NCBI RefSeq assembly: GCF_002443255.2
Contig: NW_019211458.1
Span: 15,309,939 to 15,373,938 of the forward strand
Direction: 5' to 3'
Source: Varroa destructor
Taxonomy: Eukaryota > Arthropoda > Arachnida > Mesostigmata > Varroidae
DNA: 64,000 nt
Part shown: piece by piece, positions 25,231 to 36,500 of the stretch
Position numbering within the stretch: position 1 is the first letter of the stretch
Layout of the letters: each line of letters opens with the position of its first letter
Translations under genes and position numbers: made by a program
Notes under the pieces: generated by a model
What the model saw: only the letters and a program-made list of their open reading frames with translations
What the model was told of the DNA's origin: nothing
Database searches by the model: none

Positions 25231-28200
25231 CAACACGTATCTAATGAATCCCAGTAATTAACAAACATGTAGTAAAAGGGCGTTGTATAGCTAAGTAATT
25301 GATGTTTTTTATCCCATCCGTTTTGAATTGGGCATTGCATGTTTATGCAACCTATTCCCGCAAAGATATACGCGCCGATTCATATAAAGGTCGCATCATT
25401 CCCCTTTTCACCATAAAGCTTTCAGCATTCTATTTACTGTGCTTCACTACGTATGAGCCGTAGTGAAATGTGATAGTAGATATTTACAATCCTTTCCAGT
25501 TATCGTTAAGCAGGTAAGCTCATAAAGACATAAGCAGATATAGATTCAGATCAACCAATTTGGCAAACTCTCTTTAGCGACCAAGAGCCCTCCAGAACAT
25601 GTCAACATATGCCACACACCATTCGTAGTTTCATTATTATTCCTATTTTGATGGATTAACGAAAGCGTCTTTTTTGTATATCCTACATCTTTGTTTTTCT
25701 TTCTAGATTGTCGTTCAATATCAAATCAGTTCCGACCGCCATTTATTTGAGATATAATTCATGCATCGACAGTTTCAGTTACCTAACAGCACAATAGTGT
25801 AGCAGTAATGGTCGGTCTTCGGACGATTTCGGTGTCGTTATTTTACGTTAAGCAATTTGTTCTCTTTAGTGGGTATACCTAGAGGTTATGCTTTGCGAGC
25901 TTCTACTCATCAGATCTGCTATACGTGTATGCACAAATTTGCCAGTACAACAACGCTTTAGGCTGTGTGGGAAATTTCAATTTAGAGACGCGTCCTTTGG
26001 TACAACCTGACCATATCAGACGTGTTACTTTTGCATCAAACCTTTACCTATGAAATTTCAGCATATTGAATTTCTAGTTTTAACGTGAACCGGTGCATTA
26101 TATGTCGTATTTGGGAGATGACAAGATGTTATATTTATTTTCTAGAGACGTGCTCTCGGCACACTGAGGCGTTTTGACTGGGCACTTCTTTGCGCCAGGG
26201 CGGAATAATATTAGCGTATCAAGCTCTCTATCGTTACATATTTTTTGTTACATGCAAGTGTAGGTGACTAAATACAATTTTATTATATTTTCTACTACAT
26301 ATTAATGATAAAAAGCGTAATCGATATCAGCTTTATTTAAAGGGATCCGCTTTCCTGGGTCACAAAGTACCGAATTTGTATCTTATTTTTATTGCAATAT
26401 GGTGAACTTAGCTTAGTATTGGACTGATGTAGCCAACATCCCTGAGTGTATATCAAGAATCCTACCTTCATATAGCAGGATGCATTTTTTAGAAATTGGG
26501 ATCTTTTATACAGCTTAACATTCTTTGCCAGCATGACAGCACTTAGCCGGATTTAATCGATGATCCATGCATCATTTTCCATAAGCCTATCGCCACTTGA
26601 ACATCATCATTGTGATGTTTTCATATGAATGTAGGTGATTTCAACATACCTTCAGCCTCAGTTGGAGTTCGATTATACACAGTATTGCATTCGTACCTAT
26701 GTATCTGTCGAGGCATCAAAAATAGATGCAATGATTCTCAGAACAGGTGCGAAAGAATGGCTTTTGCTGCTTGGACTGCATACCGCGGTATCGCCTTCTC
26801 GACGATGAGGGTTCATTATTGGATGTCAGCATAGTTATTTGTTATATAATCAGCGCCTCTTCTATTTTCTCTTGAGTGTATAAGTCCTCATCTCATTTGA
26901 TCACTAACTGAAGTAGAAGTTACTCGGAATAGACCATACCCTCCAAAGATAACTCAATAATTTGTTGTCATTTGTATTCTAAGTGCTGTTCTCTCGCTAC
27001 CTCTCTCCCTCTCTCTCTACATATAACGTAGTATTTTATTAGGTTAAAGTAATATATTACGTTATAATGTACGACGATGTTTAAGCACGAAGTGGTGTAG
27101 TGGCACGGGTTTAGTTTAGCTCGAGCAGCCAGTTTGTGCTACTATTTTTCGCGTTGTAAGTATCGCATTTGCAGTCCCGAGAAGCCGTAGAGCGATCAGG
27201 TAATATGGCATTAAGCAGTGAACCCTGCTTGTATTTAAGCTAATTTAAATGTTAAAGTGGCGAAATAGTCGAAAGAAGCATAAATCATACTCTCTCCGTT
27301 GAGATGTAAAAATAGGAATACCAAGACTTATATTTCCAATTAATCTTTTCTAAACCAGTTTTCCAGTCCTATGTTCTATTAAATCATCTCATGCTATTAT
27401 CGTAATAACTCACTGCTTTATGCTGCTACACATACTCACTAAGCAAACAGTAGACACAAGACAGGATTTTAACAAGATCTCATTGAATAGTGGAAGTGAC
27501 TCGTTTTTTCCTACGAGGAGATGGCTCGCAGTTCTAGTAATGATGCAATATGAACAACAGTGAAACTACTGCCACGAACGCGGCACTCGGACATTAAGCA
27601 TCTCCTACAGACCCTGGCCCTATTGAGTCTGTAGAAGATGTGCGACTGCCATGCGGGAAAGCTGCACCCTGTTCTGTCTGATCTGCAAGACAACGCGTCA
27701 ATGAAAGAAGCACAGTTCTCGGTTTGTGAAATAAAACGAAACTTATTCCAGAGCATGTCGGGGCCATATGGATGTGCGTGTAGGAAAAGACAAACCATAT
27801 ATTCCTTGACGTGTTGTCTTTCAAATATATGTCGCTATGGTCGAGTCTATCTTTTGTCGCAGAGATTGTTTAACGATAACGCTGGCTGACATCCGGGATG
27901 ACGCCGGATATGGAACATTACTACTAGATGAGAAATGAATTAAAAGATTATACGTCGTTCGGAAGGAAGGCCCTGCTGCTATGAAAGCATCAAAGGGCGA
28001 TATGTCACAACTATACAATTTTCTCTCTCCACCACATTTTGCGTATGATAGCACCTTTTAGGGCGACGTTCAAAATTAGTGTGAGATTTCATACTGAGAA
28101 CTCTTATATGAGACCAGGGGAAATAAACAATGTCAAACTGCTGAATCGCGCACATTCTTGCGTTTGGACATTTTTGTTTGGACATATATATATATATAAT

Positions 28201-28739
28201 GTGTGTGTGTGTGTGTATGTGTGTCGTGTATATTTGTGTATAAAGAAAAAGAGAAAATAAAAATCATGCATTTGTAGAGTTACAGACAATTGGTCGATAT
28301 GATACTTCCTTTCATGTAACTTACAGTAGCATTCGGGCCATTGATGTATATTAATAAATATAACCATAGTTATCTTACTATATGATTTTCTGAGTTCGCC
28401 TTAAGAATTTTACTGGAATGGCTAAGGATAGAACTTTATTACAGGACAGCTTGAAGAAAGTTTTATGCAGGAACGTTATTGTTACTGGTCCAATTAGTTT
28501 CAATTATTGATAATTTTATACTATTTAACTACAGTGTTGAGTAGTATAATCGGATGTTGTGTTATTGTCAACAAAAATTCGTCATCGTTATTTGGTCATT
28601 CATCTTTTCAAGATATATACAAATCCTATAAAAATGTTACCTGAGTAGAATAATATCATTATCCTGTTCTTCTATTCTTTTAACAGCAATGTATATGCGT
28701 AATGCTCAAAGGCGCTACTGAGCAACTGCAATTTTTTAA
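25231..28739. other. SMIM13-like intron, no gene seen
   Basis: AT-rich intronic DNA. Both strands are open around 27511-27880, but neither frame has convincing splice sites or a family signature. An AT/GT compound microsatellite lies at 28183-28224. Confidence 0.5.
28183..28224. repeat. (AT)n(GT)n compound microsatellite
   Basis: An AT run (28183-28200) passes into a GT run (28201-28224) with one interruption. Confidence 0.93.
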
Positions 28740-29357
28740 TCACAGTTTAAGTACAACTTTGAAGTTTCTCAACTCCAATTTGGTTTTTGTATTCGATATC
28801 TCTTGACCAATATTCATGTGCTTTTGTGTAATTCAGGCTAGTTGTCGATGCTTTTATGGTTCATATTTTCCCGCGAACTTATAAATGAAAGAAGCGAGAG
28901 CGTGTTGGCGCTAATAAATGGAGGTTAAAAGTAGCGTCGGCGCAAAAAGCCTTCACTGTCGTCAGCAGGGGCGGCATCGCCTCTTGAGGCAACAGGTAAT
29001 GACACTGCCCAAGAAGAAAAATAACTTTGCAACCAATAGCAGCAGTAATGACAGGACTTTCTAGGCTGATAAAGCAATGTCTGGACAAGGTAGAGTAGAC
29101 AAAAAAGTACCTATCCGCAACTTTCTAAAGTTGTATTGAATTCCCGGCGGCGCTAGTCGTGATGCCCAACGAACTCAGATCCGCACATCTCGTCGTACCG
29201 GTGTACATACATAGTAGGTAGACCTACCAAAAGGTGTAGTGAAGTTAGTGGCTAAAAATTGCGCTAAAGAAGAACAAAAAATAAACTATAAAGCAATAAA
29301 CGTGAGCACCGAATGAATATATCGACTAGTTGTGCTCCTCGCAAAAAAGGACCTTTT
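28740..29357 (+). pseudogene. Decayed direct copy of the SMIM13-like last exon
   Basis: This segment aligns by eye to 32975-33572 over its whole length, with small indels. It matches upstream intron sequence, the acceptor (AATTCAGGCTAGTTGT versus AATTTCAGGCTGGTTGT), the coding part (CGCGAACTTATAAATGAAAG versus CGTGAACTGGTAAATGGAAG) and the 3' flank past the polyadenylation signal. The exon equivalent runs from 28837 to about 29099. Read in the parental phase it meets TAG at 28839-28841 and later stops, so it cannot encode the domain. Intron sequence is included, so it arose by DNA duplication and not by retroposition. It lies in the intron, between the two real coding exons. Confidence 0.75.
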
Positions 29358-29539
29358 AATACATGTATATTTAATGTTTCGCTTCTCATATCAATTTGAC
29401 ATCATTATACTCATCGTCTCAAATGAGAAGTCTATATAAGGTAATTTAGAAAACCATCTGTATGGGCGACAAGGTCAGTTAGTTCATTTACATGATAACA
29501 CGTGACATATTCACACATGTAATTGGTAAGAATCATTTC

Positions 29540-29985
29540 ACTGCACAGCTACATATACATGTACACTTGTGTAATGAAGTGCACAAATCTAGGTTCGCCT
29601 GTGATCAAAGCAGTGCCGCTCAGAGTTCAGCTTTGTTTCGAATACTTGCGAGTATGAAGCTTCTAGTCGACGCGCGCGACGCTGTTACTCTGCCATTTTG
29701 GATGGTTCTGCCCTAGTTTTTGGCTGGAACATATTTCCCTTTACATGAACATTCTTATCACCTGAAATCTAAAGAGGTGATACTGTTCCTTCTGATGACT
29801 AGAAAGGCTTTCTGAGAAGAGACTGTTTTTGAGTGCCGCCTGGTGCACTATTTACTAGTTTGCAAAGAAACTTAAATTGAAACAAGAACACCTTTCTCAG
29901 AATAAACAACCTGAAATCTGCAAAATTCATGTAAGTGACAAGAGACGTATTTGCAACGCAAAACTGAACTGAAGACGTAGGCCTA
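29540..29985 (-). pseudogene. Inverted decayed copy of the SMIM13-like last exon
   Basis: The reverse complement matches the 33.07-kb exon and its flanks. The match covers the acceptor region (GCAGATTTCAG), then AAGGTGTTC, an FKF-encoding stretch, CTAGTAAATAGTGCACC, and near the end CAGCGTCGCGCGCGTCGACTAG (parent: GCAGCGGCGTCGCGCGCGGATCGACTAG). The exon equivalent is 29910-29663. A one-base deletion near the acceptor puts the similar peptide (KVFLFQFKFLCKLVN) out of the parental phase. Internal divergence is high, so it is probably dead. It could still be an exon used by a minus-strand transcript. Confidence 0.7.
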
Positions 29986-30859
29986 AAGGCTGCACTTAAT
30001 GATGAAACAAATTGCAGATGCAAAGCAGTACATTTGACAGTACTGCATTCTTAAGGTAAGGAGAAAAGAATAATAATTCTTATCTACTCCGTTTTTTTAA
30101 GCAATAAAGTAAGATTTACAAGGGTTATGGTGATAATCTCTGCAGTAATTCTTCGCCCCGAGACAAAGTCGAACCAACGTGTCATATATCATACTAGAAC
30201 AATTCAATTTACAAAAAATAAATAACATCTTCTTTTTAACGATAACCACCATTTATGCTTAAATGAAGAAAGTTTAATTATCATTGACATTTTAACAGTA
30301 ATTGGATGAACAGCAACTGCTAGTTCGTATTGTTATAAAAAGGCTCGTTTACGGAGGTGCGTATAAAGCAAACTTCCACGTCTCAGTCATTAATAGCAGA
30401 TGTTCAACCTCAGTCTAGACAATGATTCAGTAATTCAACTATGAGCATTCTGGCTATGTACGTCAAAAGAATATATATCTGTCCTATGTTAGATTGAGAG
30501 CAGTGTTATCTTTACACATGGTGTCAATCAAAAGCTTTGCCAATGTCGAGGAGTCATGTCGTTCCTACTTTCGTCTTTCAAATGCAAAATTATTCATAGT
30601 TCGTTCCTCCGAATAATAGAATTACGTTGAATTACCGCCGTACGATCGATGCTACAGAGGTCTACCTGTTTGGACAGAAAAAAAGAAGCTGAGATTATCA
30701 CAGTAGTCATAGGCTCAGCCTAGATCGGTTTCGATCTTAGCTTTTCCTTAGCATTCATGTTGAAATGCACCCTATGTCATCCATGAACAGGACCCTAAGG
30801 AACCGCCAAGAGCAGTTGGGGATTAGTCCTGTTAATGTCCTGCATGCTTGCAGCTCACC

Positions 30860-31000
30860 TTATCTTCGATCTTCCATAATGAGTGTATGGCCCCATTCAC
30901 AGGAGGTTTGACGGCACCAAGGATGGCGGTAATTTTCTTGTCTTGGTTTACGTGAAAGGTCAAAAGTCCTGAGACTGAAGGCCAGGGTAACCAAATTCTT
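30860..31000 (-). other. Unassigned open segment with splice-like ends
   Basis: On the minus strand an acceptor-like CTGGCCTTCAG precedes about 110-116 nt that are open in one frame and end at a donor (GATAAG then GTGAGC). The encoded peptide contains TFHVNQDKKITAILGAVK and looks protein-like. Its length is not a multiple of three, so it cannot be an internal SERINC exon between the exons placed here. No family was recognised. Confidence 0.15.
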
Positions 31001-32285
31001 TATTCGAGGGACTACCAATGTATCTATGAGGCGACTGTAACTACTGGTCGCCGGGGTTCTTGCTCGGCCAAGCATTTCGTTTTCGTTAAAATAAGCCGTT
31101 CCACCTCCGTTTTAACCTGTTCAACGCATATAACCGATGTGGAGAATCAGCATCAAACATAAGTGGCGTTGCATGTCGCAATTCGATTTGCAACAAAGCT
31201 GGTGCCTAGACTTGCCGTCAGTGGACATGGCTTACATAGAAAACGAGCCTAGAACAGGTGGAATTAACGTTGGCATTTCTGTTGACTTCGATTCTCCGTT
31301 AAATAGTGACCTAAACCATCGTGTGACGTATAGGAAAGTGGGTCGGTCAATACTGTAGCTGCGTGCAAAAAAGGAGGCCATGATATTGCAACGACGAACG
31401 AAAACATGAGAAAAGGGAGCACCGAATGCCACTTTCAGTATCGATGTACGGCAGCGGCCCGAGAAATGCTTTATTAGGCCGTTCAACGAATTGCTGAAAG
31501 AACCGCTGTATGAACTGAAACAGCGATAGTTTATAACCTGAACGAAAAGAATTAACGAACCAAGCGAGATCTCAAATAGAAAATACTATATTCAGTTTTT
31601 CTATCGTAACGCTCAACAGAACGCTAAATAGCGCATGTGAATAGAAACTAGATGTCTCTTCAGAATGAAAGAGCTCCAACTTCCTGGGTCTAGCCGTACT
31701 CGCTGAGAGCAGAGAAAAGCAGTTGCATAGCTGTTTTTTTTTGCCTTTAATCAAAACAAACATTTGCACTTTAATATTGCACCAAGTCAAAATGTATGCT
31801 TGGTGCTTTGCTAGCTTTTAATACACGAACGGACCGCTGACACAAATCCGACAATGACAGCTAACCGGCAACGAAGAACAGACGACAGACTGCGACATTA
31901 TTCTACCAGCAGCAGCCAGTTCGATTCGTATTTGTGTGTCTAAATTGTTGTCTACGGGGCCTTTAATGGATGAGGTAGACTCCTTTCTACTATATGGCAA
32001 AGTAATCGTGAGTTATTTTTTTGTGTCTGTCGGGCTGAAAGTATAGTGAATGATGCTGCTTGAGAAGAACTCCGTATAAGAACTACTCTACTTCAATGTA
32101 GCAAGATAACCCATGCTAGGAAGTCGCGAGGGTCTACAGCTACTCTGAGAAAAGCCGATGCGGGTCCTTTTATTCGGGGATGGTCTAGAGTGGAACTCTG
32201 GGCTCAGCGTAAACAACAAGAACAGCTTGGCGGCGGCCAGAGGCAAGCAAACACGTCGGAATTGGGAATTAGGTTCCTAGGCTCA

Positions 32286-32390
32286 ATGAATATTTTGACG
32301 CTGGCTGTTGCTGCGCTCCTCTTAGGTCATTTACTAACGCCGAAACAAGTGTTACCGGAGTGCTACCCTAATGAAGCTGCCAACAATTAG
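32286..32390 (+). CDS. Weak candidate: 34-aa secreted-like peptide
   Basis: An ATG at 32286 opens 34 codons beginning MNILTLAVAALLLGHLL, which resembles a signal peptide, with a short tail containing one Cys. It lies in the SMIM13-like intron on the plus strand. There is no homology or splice support; such frames occur by chance. Confidence 0.1.
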   Translation: MNILTLAVAALLLGHLLTPKQVLPECYPNEAANN

Positions 32391-33069
32391 CTTCGGAGAC
32401 CACTGTCAATACGTTGTCCACAACCAGAAATAACAGTTTCATTTATCGTCGTAGTAATTTAGCTTTCTTCTCTTGCTCCTAATAGCTTTGCTTTTGTATT
32501 TCTCTGTTTTGAAGAAGACTTGCCTCTATTATAAAACGTAAATTTGTAGTGGTTAATAAACTTTATGCAAGTCAGTATATGTAAATCGATATAAGATCGT
32601 TTTCGTGATGTTTTTATATGTGAATGTTTGTAATATGTGCGTTTAGGTACGAACTATCCTTCCCTGCTGTTCACTTTTCACATTTAAGATGAATCCTTGA
32701 GAGCTACGCAGGTAGACAGGTATACGGCTAGACCTGCATTTAACCCGCCTGTTTTTAGGGCTTAAAGTTTATAAATTTCGTGTATAAATTCATGTTTATC
32801 AGAACTGACATATATTACCAATGAGAAAAGCAACTTGTTCAACCGCGGAGGCGTAGTAATTGAATTAAAAAAGTACCAATTCAGCAATTATTAATTGTGT
32901 ATATCTTCACGTAGGTCTTATTTTTTCGCCAACGCAAAAACACTGAATCATCAAATTTGCAGCTACGGTTCGTGTAATCGTGAAGGATAGCTTTTGACCT
33001 TCTCGACAGTTTAGATTTTATTACCATAGGTCCTTTGTTACCTATATACGAGTTTTTGACAAATTTCAG

Positions 33070-33341
33070 GCTGGTTGTTAGTGTGGAAGGTGTTCCTTTC
33101 CCGATTCAAGTTCGTCCGTGAACTGGTAAATGGAAGCACCGAGAACGTGGCATCCCCACCAAGTAGTGGTCGAAGGCAGCCGCCGCGCAGGAGGACTACG
33201 TTGCCGTCAGGAGGGGCAGTACCACCTCCGCAGGAGTCGGGCGATGATATTGCTCAGGGACAAGAAACAGCCCCTCAACCCATAACTGGGACGCGATCCT
33301 TCACGCTGGCGGGGCAGCGGCGTCGCGCGCGGATCGACTAG
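33070..33341 (+). CDS. Smim13: SMIM13-like protein, exon 2 (conserved block and tail)
   Basis: The acceptor TTTTTGACAAATTTCAG ends at 33069. The first two nucleotides complete a Gly codon with the G of exon 1, then 89 residues run to TAG at 33339-33341. The start, WLLVWKVFLSRFKFVREL, is nearly the same as the membrane-proximal block of vertebrate SMIM13 (W-x-x-VW-x-x-FLSKFKFLREL). The tail is Pro/Arg/Gly-rich and ends in a basic QRRRARID, comparable to the ARQRR motif in relatives. The protein should span the membrane once, with this basic, disordered part probably in the cytosol. The function of the family is unknown. This is the only one of three local copies of the exon with an open frame in the right phase. 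Confidence 0.85.
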
Positions 33342-33525
33342 AAATTGCCTGCCCGCTAATCTTCTGAAGCTGTTGTGAAATTGCCGCAGCGCTGGTCGAG
33401 ATAGCATACAAACGGAAATCCGCGCACCTTATCTTACGGACGTGCATAAATATACAATGTATGTAAACATATATAAAAGTGGTAAATTTTCGAAAATTGT
33501 AGCAGAAAGAACAACGCAAATACCG

Positions 33526-33531
33526 AATAAA
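33526..33531 (+). terminator. Smim13: SMIM13-like polyadenylation signal
   Basis: AATAAA occurs 185 nt after the stop. The region of similarity to the decayed copy at 28.7-29.4 kb extends just past this point. Confidence 0.5.
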
Positions 33532-33572
33532 TAGATCGTCTGACGGTTCCTCTCGCGAAGATGGACTTTTGG

Positions 33573-36500
33573 AGAACTCTTTCGTACATGCCATGCAGTT
33601 GAGACAATCCGACTGTACTCAATAGAAGCAATTCACTCAAGGTCCTTGCCTCGGTTGCAGGTTCGCACTGGTGATCATGTTGAAGTAATAGTTGACTGTC
33701 TATTTGATTCGGTGCTAACTACAACCAGCGACATATTGAACTGTTTGTATTTCTTATCGGTATTAAGCTCATAGCACCAGCTATCAACTCGAAAGATATT
33801 ACTCAAAGGTCTGCAAATTTCTTTGTCGTTGTCACTATTGTTCGAAGAGAACATTTAACAACAGCAACAACTGCTGTATAGTATACTGGAAAGCGTACGA
33901 CATATTGCACTTTTTAACTAGAAACCTACCGTATGATCAAAGGAGCAGTGCTTAGTATGAGCCTATATTATGCCAGTGTCTACTGGGGTTCTGAAAAAGC
34001 AGAAAACGATTGCTGGCTATAAAATTAACTTGGTCCTATTTAATCTAGGAAGTAGTTTTACTTCACGTAAATATAGCAATAAGGCGCGATTTCGATAAAA
34101 AGGGCTTATGAGGCACGCCAATAAAAAATCATATCTGTACCGGCCAGTGTGCTTCCAACTATATGTTTTATTGTCGCCCTGAATCGGATAGGACCCTGGA
34201 TATGTTTGGATCGAGTGCGCATTCTATTACGGTCGCGCTTTCGGTACGGGCAACCAAACAAGACGCTCACCTATACATCATAAAGAGCTAGTATATCACT
34301 TCTAGGCAAGCACAGCATACGTATTCATATATAGTATAGATATACTGATGGCATATTTGTTGACAAAGCTATATATATGCATTATTTAAAGCACAATGCC
34401 ACAAAAAATTATCAAAATAGAGCCATTCATTGATCGTTGTCATCTTAACTCAGGAAGGGAACATAATAAGTGTTGTGATTGACACACTGAGCGAACATAA
34501 TGGAATAAGTTTCTCATGCAAAGGGCCTTATCACACGATATCGAAACTTTTACTGATCTTTTTATCCCAGACCTTGTCAACGAGATCTCTCTAAAGCGAC
34601 GGCAGTCGATACATAGGGGCGTTTCCGCTTTCGTTGTCTTTCTGGCTAGATACGACTTGGCCGTGCGTTCTCAAACTCGACAAAACGTTTCACACAGGGA
34701 AGGTGGAGCGAACTTCATAGTTTTAACATCAAAATACCAGAACGGCTCTGAAATACGTCCAAGCATCCCATTGAAATCAACTAATTAACATTTCAATAAC
34801 ATTATTATGTTTCAATAACTAATTTTATAGTCTGTAAAATCTTTAACAGTTGGCTCATTGCTAAAAAGCGACAGCAGTTCACATGCACAGGAGTATCATA
34901 GACTTTATAGAGGATCTTAAGACTTTTACAGCAGGAAATTAGAATCGGACTCGTGTCGCAGGAAAATTATCCAGCGGCTTGTGCACAGCTGCTGTCGCTT
35001 TTATATTTGGGACGTCATCTTCAAATAGGACATATTTATTCTATCTATCTATATACCTGAATAATCTATCGGGTAAGAACCCCCTAGGGTGGAAAGCAAG
35101 TCTCACAAATGGTGGTCATTCGTCGCAAGCTATCAAACTCTACAAATGGACCGTGCAGTGGTGCTGGGGTGGACCTAGTTAGCTGCTGGCGTCGACTGCT
35201 GCGATTTTTTTTGCCAGCAAAGTCTGTCTGGCACGAGGAGCTTACACGTTGTTGGAAATGTGATTCCATTTACAAAAAATACTTTCTAAGACAGGCTTTC
35301 TCTCCTTGTCCTTTTTTAACCATATATACACATAAACACAAGTATGAATAAGTGCAAAATATTTGTAATTATTATGGCATTATGCGTATGTTTACTCTGT
35401 CTTAGCCTCTCTGCGCACCTTTCTGATTCGATCCGCGGAAACATCCTCAACCTGTGAGAAATAGTATAGTTTTGAGTTTAGGCGAACTCTTTTGGGAGAT
35501 TGGAAGAAAGGCCGAGTTTGCCTGTTGGACAGACGCTGCTATCTGGATATGTCATGGATAAACAGCAAAAGGTTTGGAAACTTTCACGTGCGTTTATAGC
35601 AATCACGATGGCGCTTTGATGGCGGATATTGTATGTGGAATAGGCCTCCCTGCAAGTAATACGGCGATAATTGGTGAGGCAGAAAGCAGGAAGACAAGCA
35701 CCACAGCTTAAGATAACCACGTGCGGATAAATTACGTCGTACACGCTACTAACGAAACTGTGCCTTTCGTGACAGAAGCACGATGGTTCGATAATACGAG
35801 TTGGACGTGGTTAATTTTGTTTTTACAACGTGAGCCTAAACACGCGAACTTTGCAAGCCTGTTGTGCTGATCCCTTTAAGATTCGTGGTAAAGACACTCG
35901 GACATCGGACCGCACATGTAGGATACATTATCTACAGAAATAACCCCGTAAGAGCGAAAGGGACTGCTTATTCAGGTCATGATTAAAATTTAGTAAAGCT
36001 TCGGCGAATTATCGTGTGCTCACTGGTGTTCCATGACGTATCGCCGAAGTAAAGACCAGTATAAAATATTAACAAATGCAACATTGAGCTAGTTTCGGCA
36101 TAGGGGTGAATGTAGTCTCGTAGCGTTGCACTGTGCAGTGGTCGACATACTGACCTGGGTATTTTCAACTAGTAGGAGACTCTATTTTTGCCTACTTCAG
36201 AATTTCTCAATGATAAGTTCGTAGATATATATATAAAGCAGATTTTCTAAGTTAGATTAGAAATAACGTTTACCTGTAACTCTTAATTTTCTTAAAGCAT
36301 TTTCTCACGACTCCTTGCATTTCGATACAGTAGAAAACTACAGGAAACGTTCTTGGAAAATAAGGAAACCGTGAATTTTCCATCTTCAAGTCCAAGAATA
36401 GCGTATTGTAAAATTTCGTGCTGCTAGTTAATGTGCCATGACTGCAATAAACTAAATATTAAGTTACCAAATAAATATCTAGTGAATTTTATATAAGCTC

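Noticed and set aside
27511..27880. Overlapping open frames on both strands
   Set aside because: Both look partly protein-like, but neither has credible splice sites or a recognisable motif; the evidence does not favour either strand.
30860..31075. Minus-strand segment considered as an extra SERINC exon
   Set aside because: Its length would shift the phase between SERINC exons 1 and 2, and its sequence does not resemble any SERINC region.
33655..33685. GGTTCGCACTGG, resembling a tRNA B box
   Set aside because: No matching A box or cloverleaf arms could be found at the proper spacing. Other TTCGAATC-like matches (for example near 56503) failed for the same reason.
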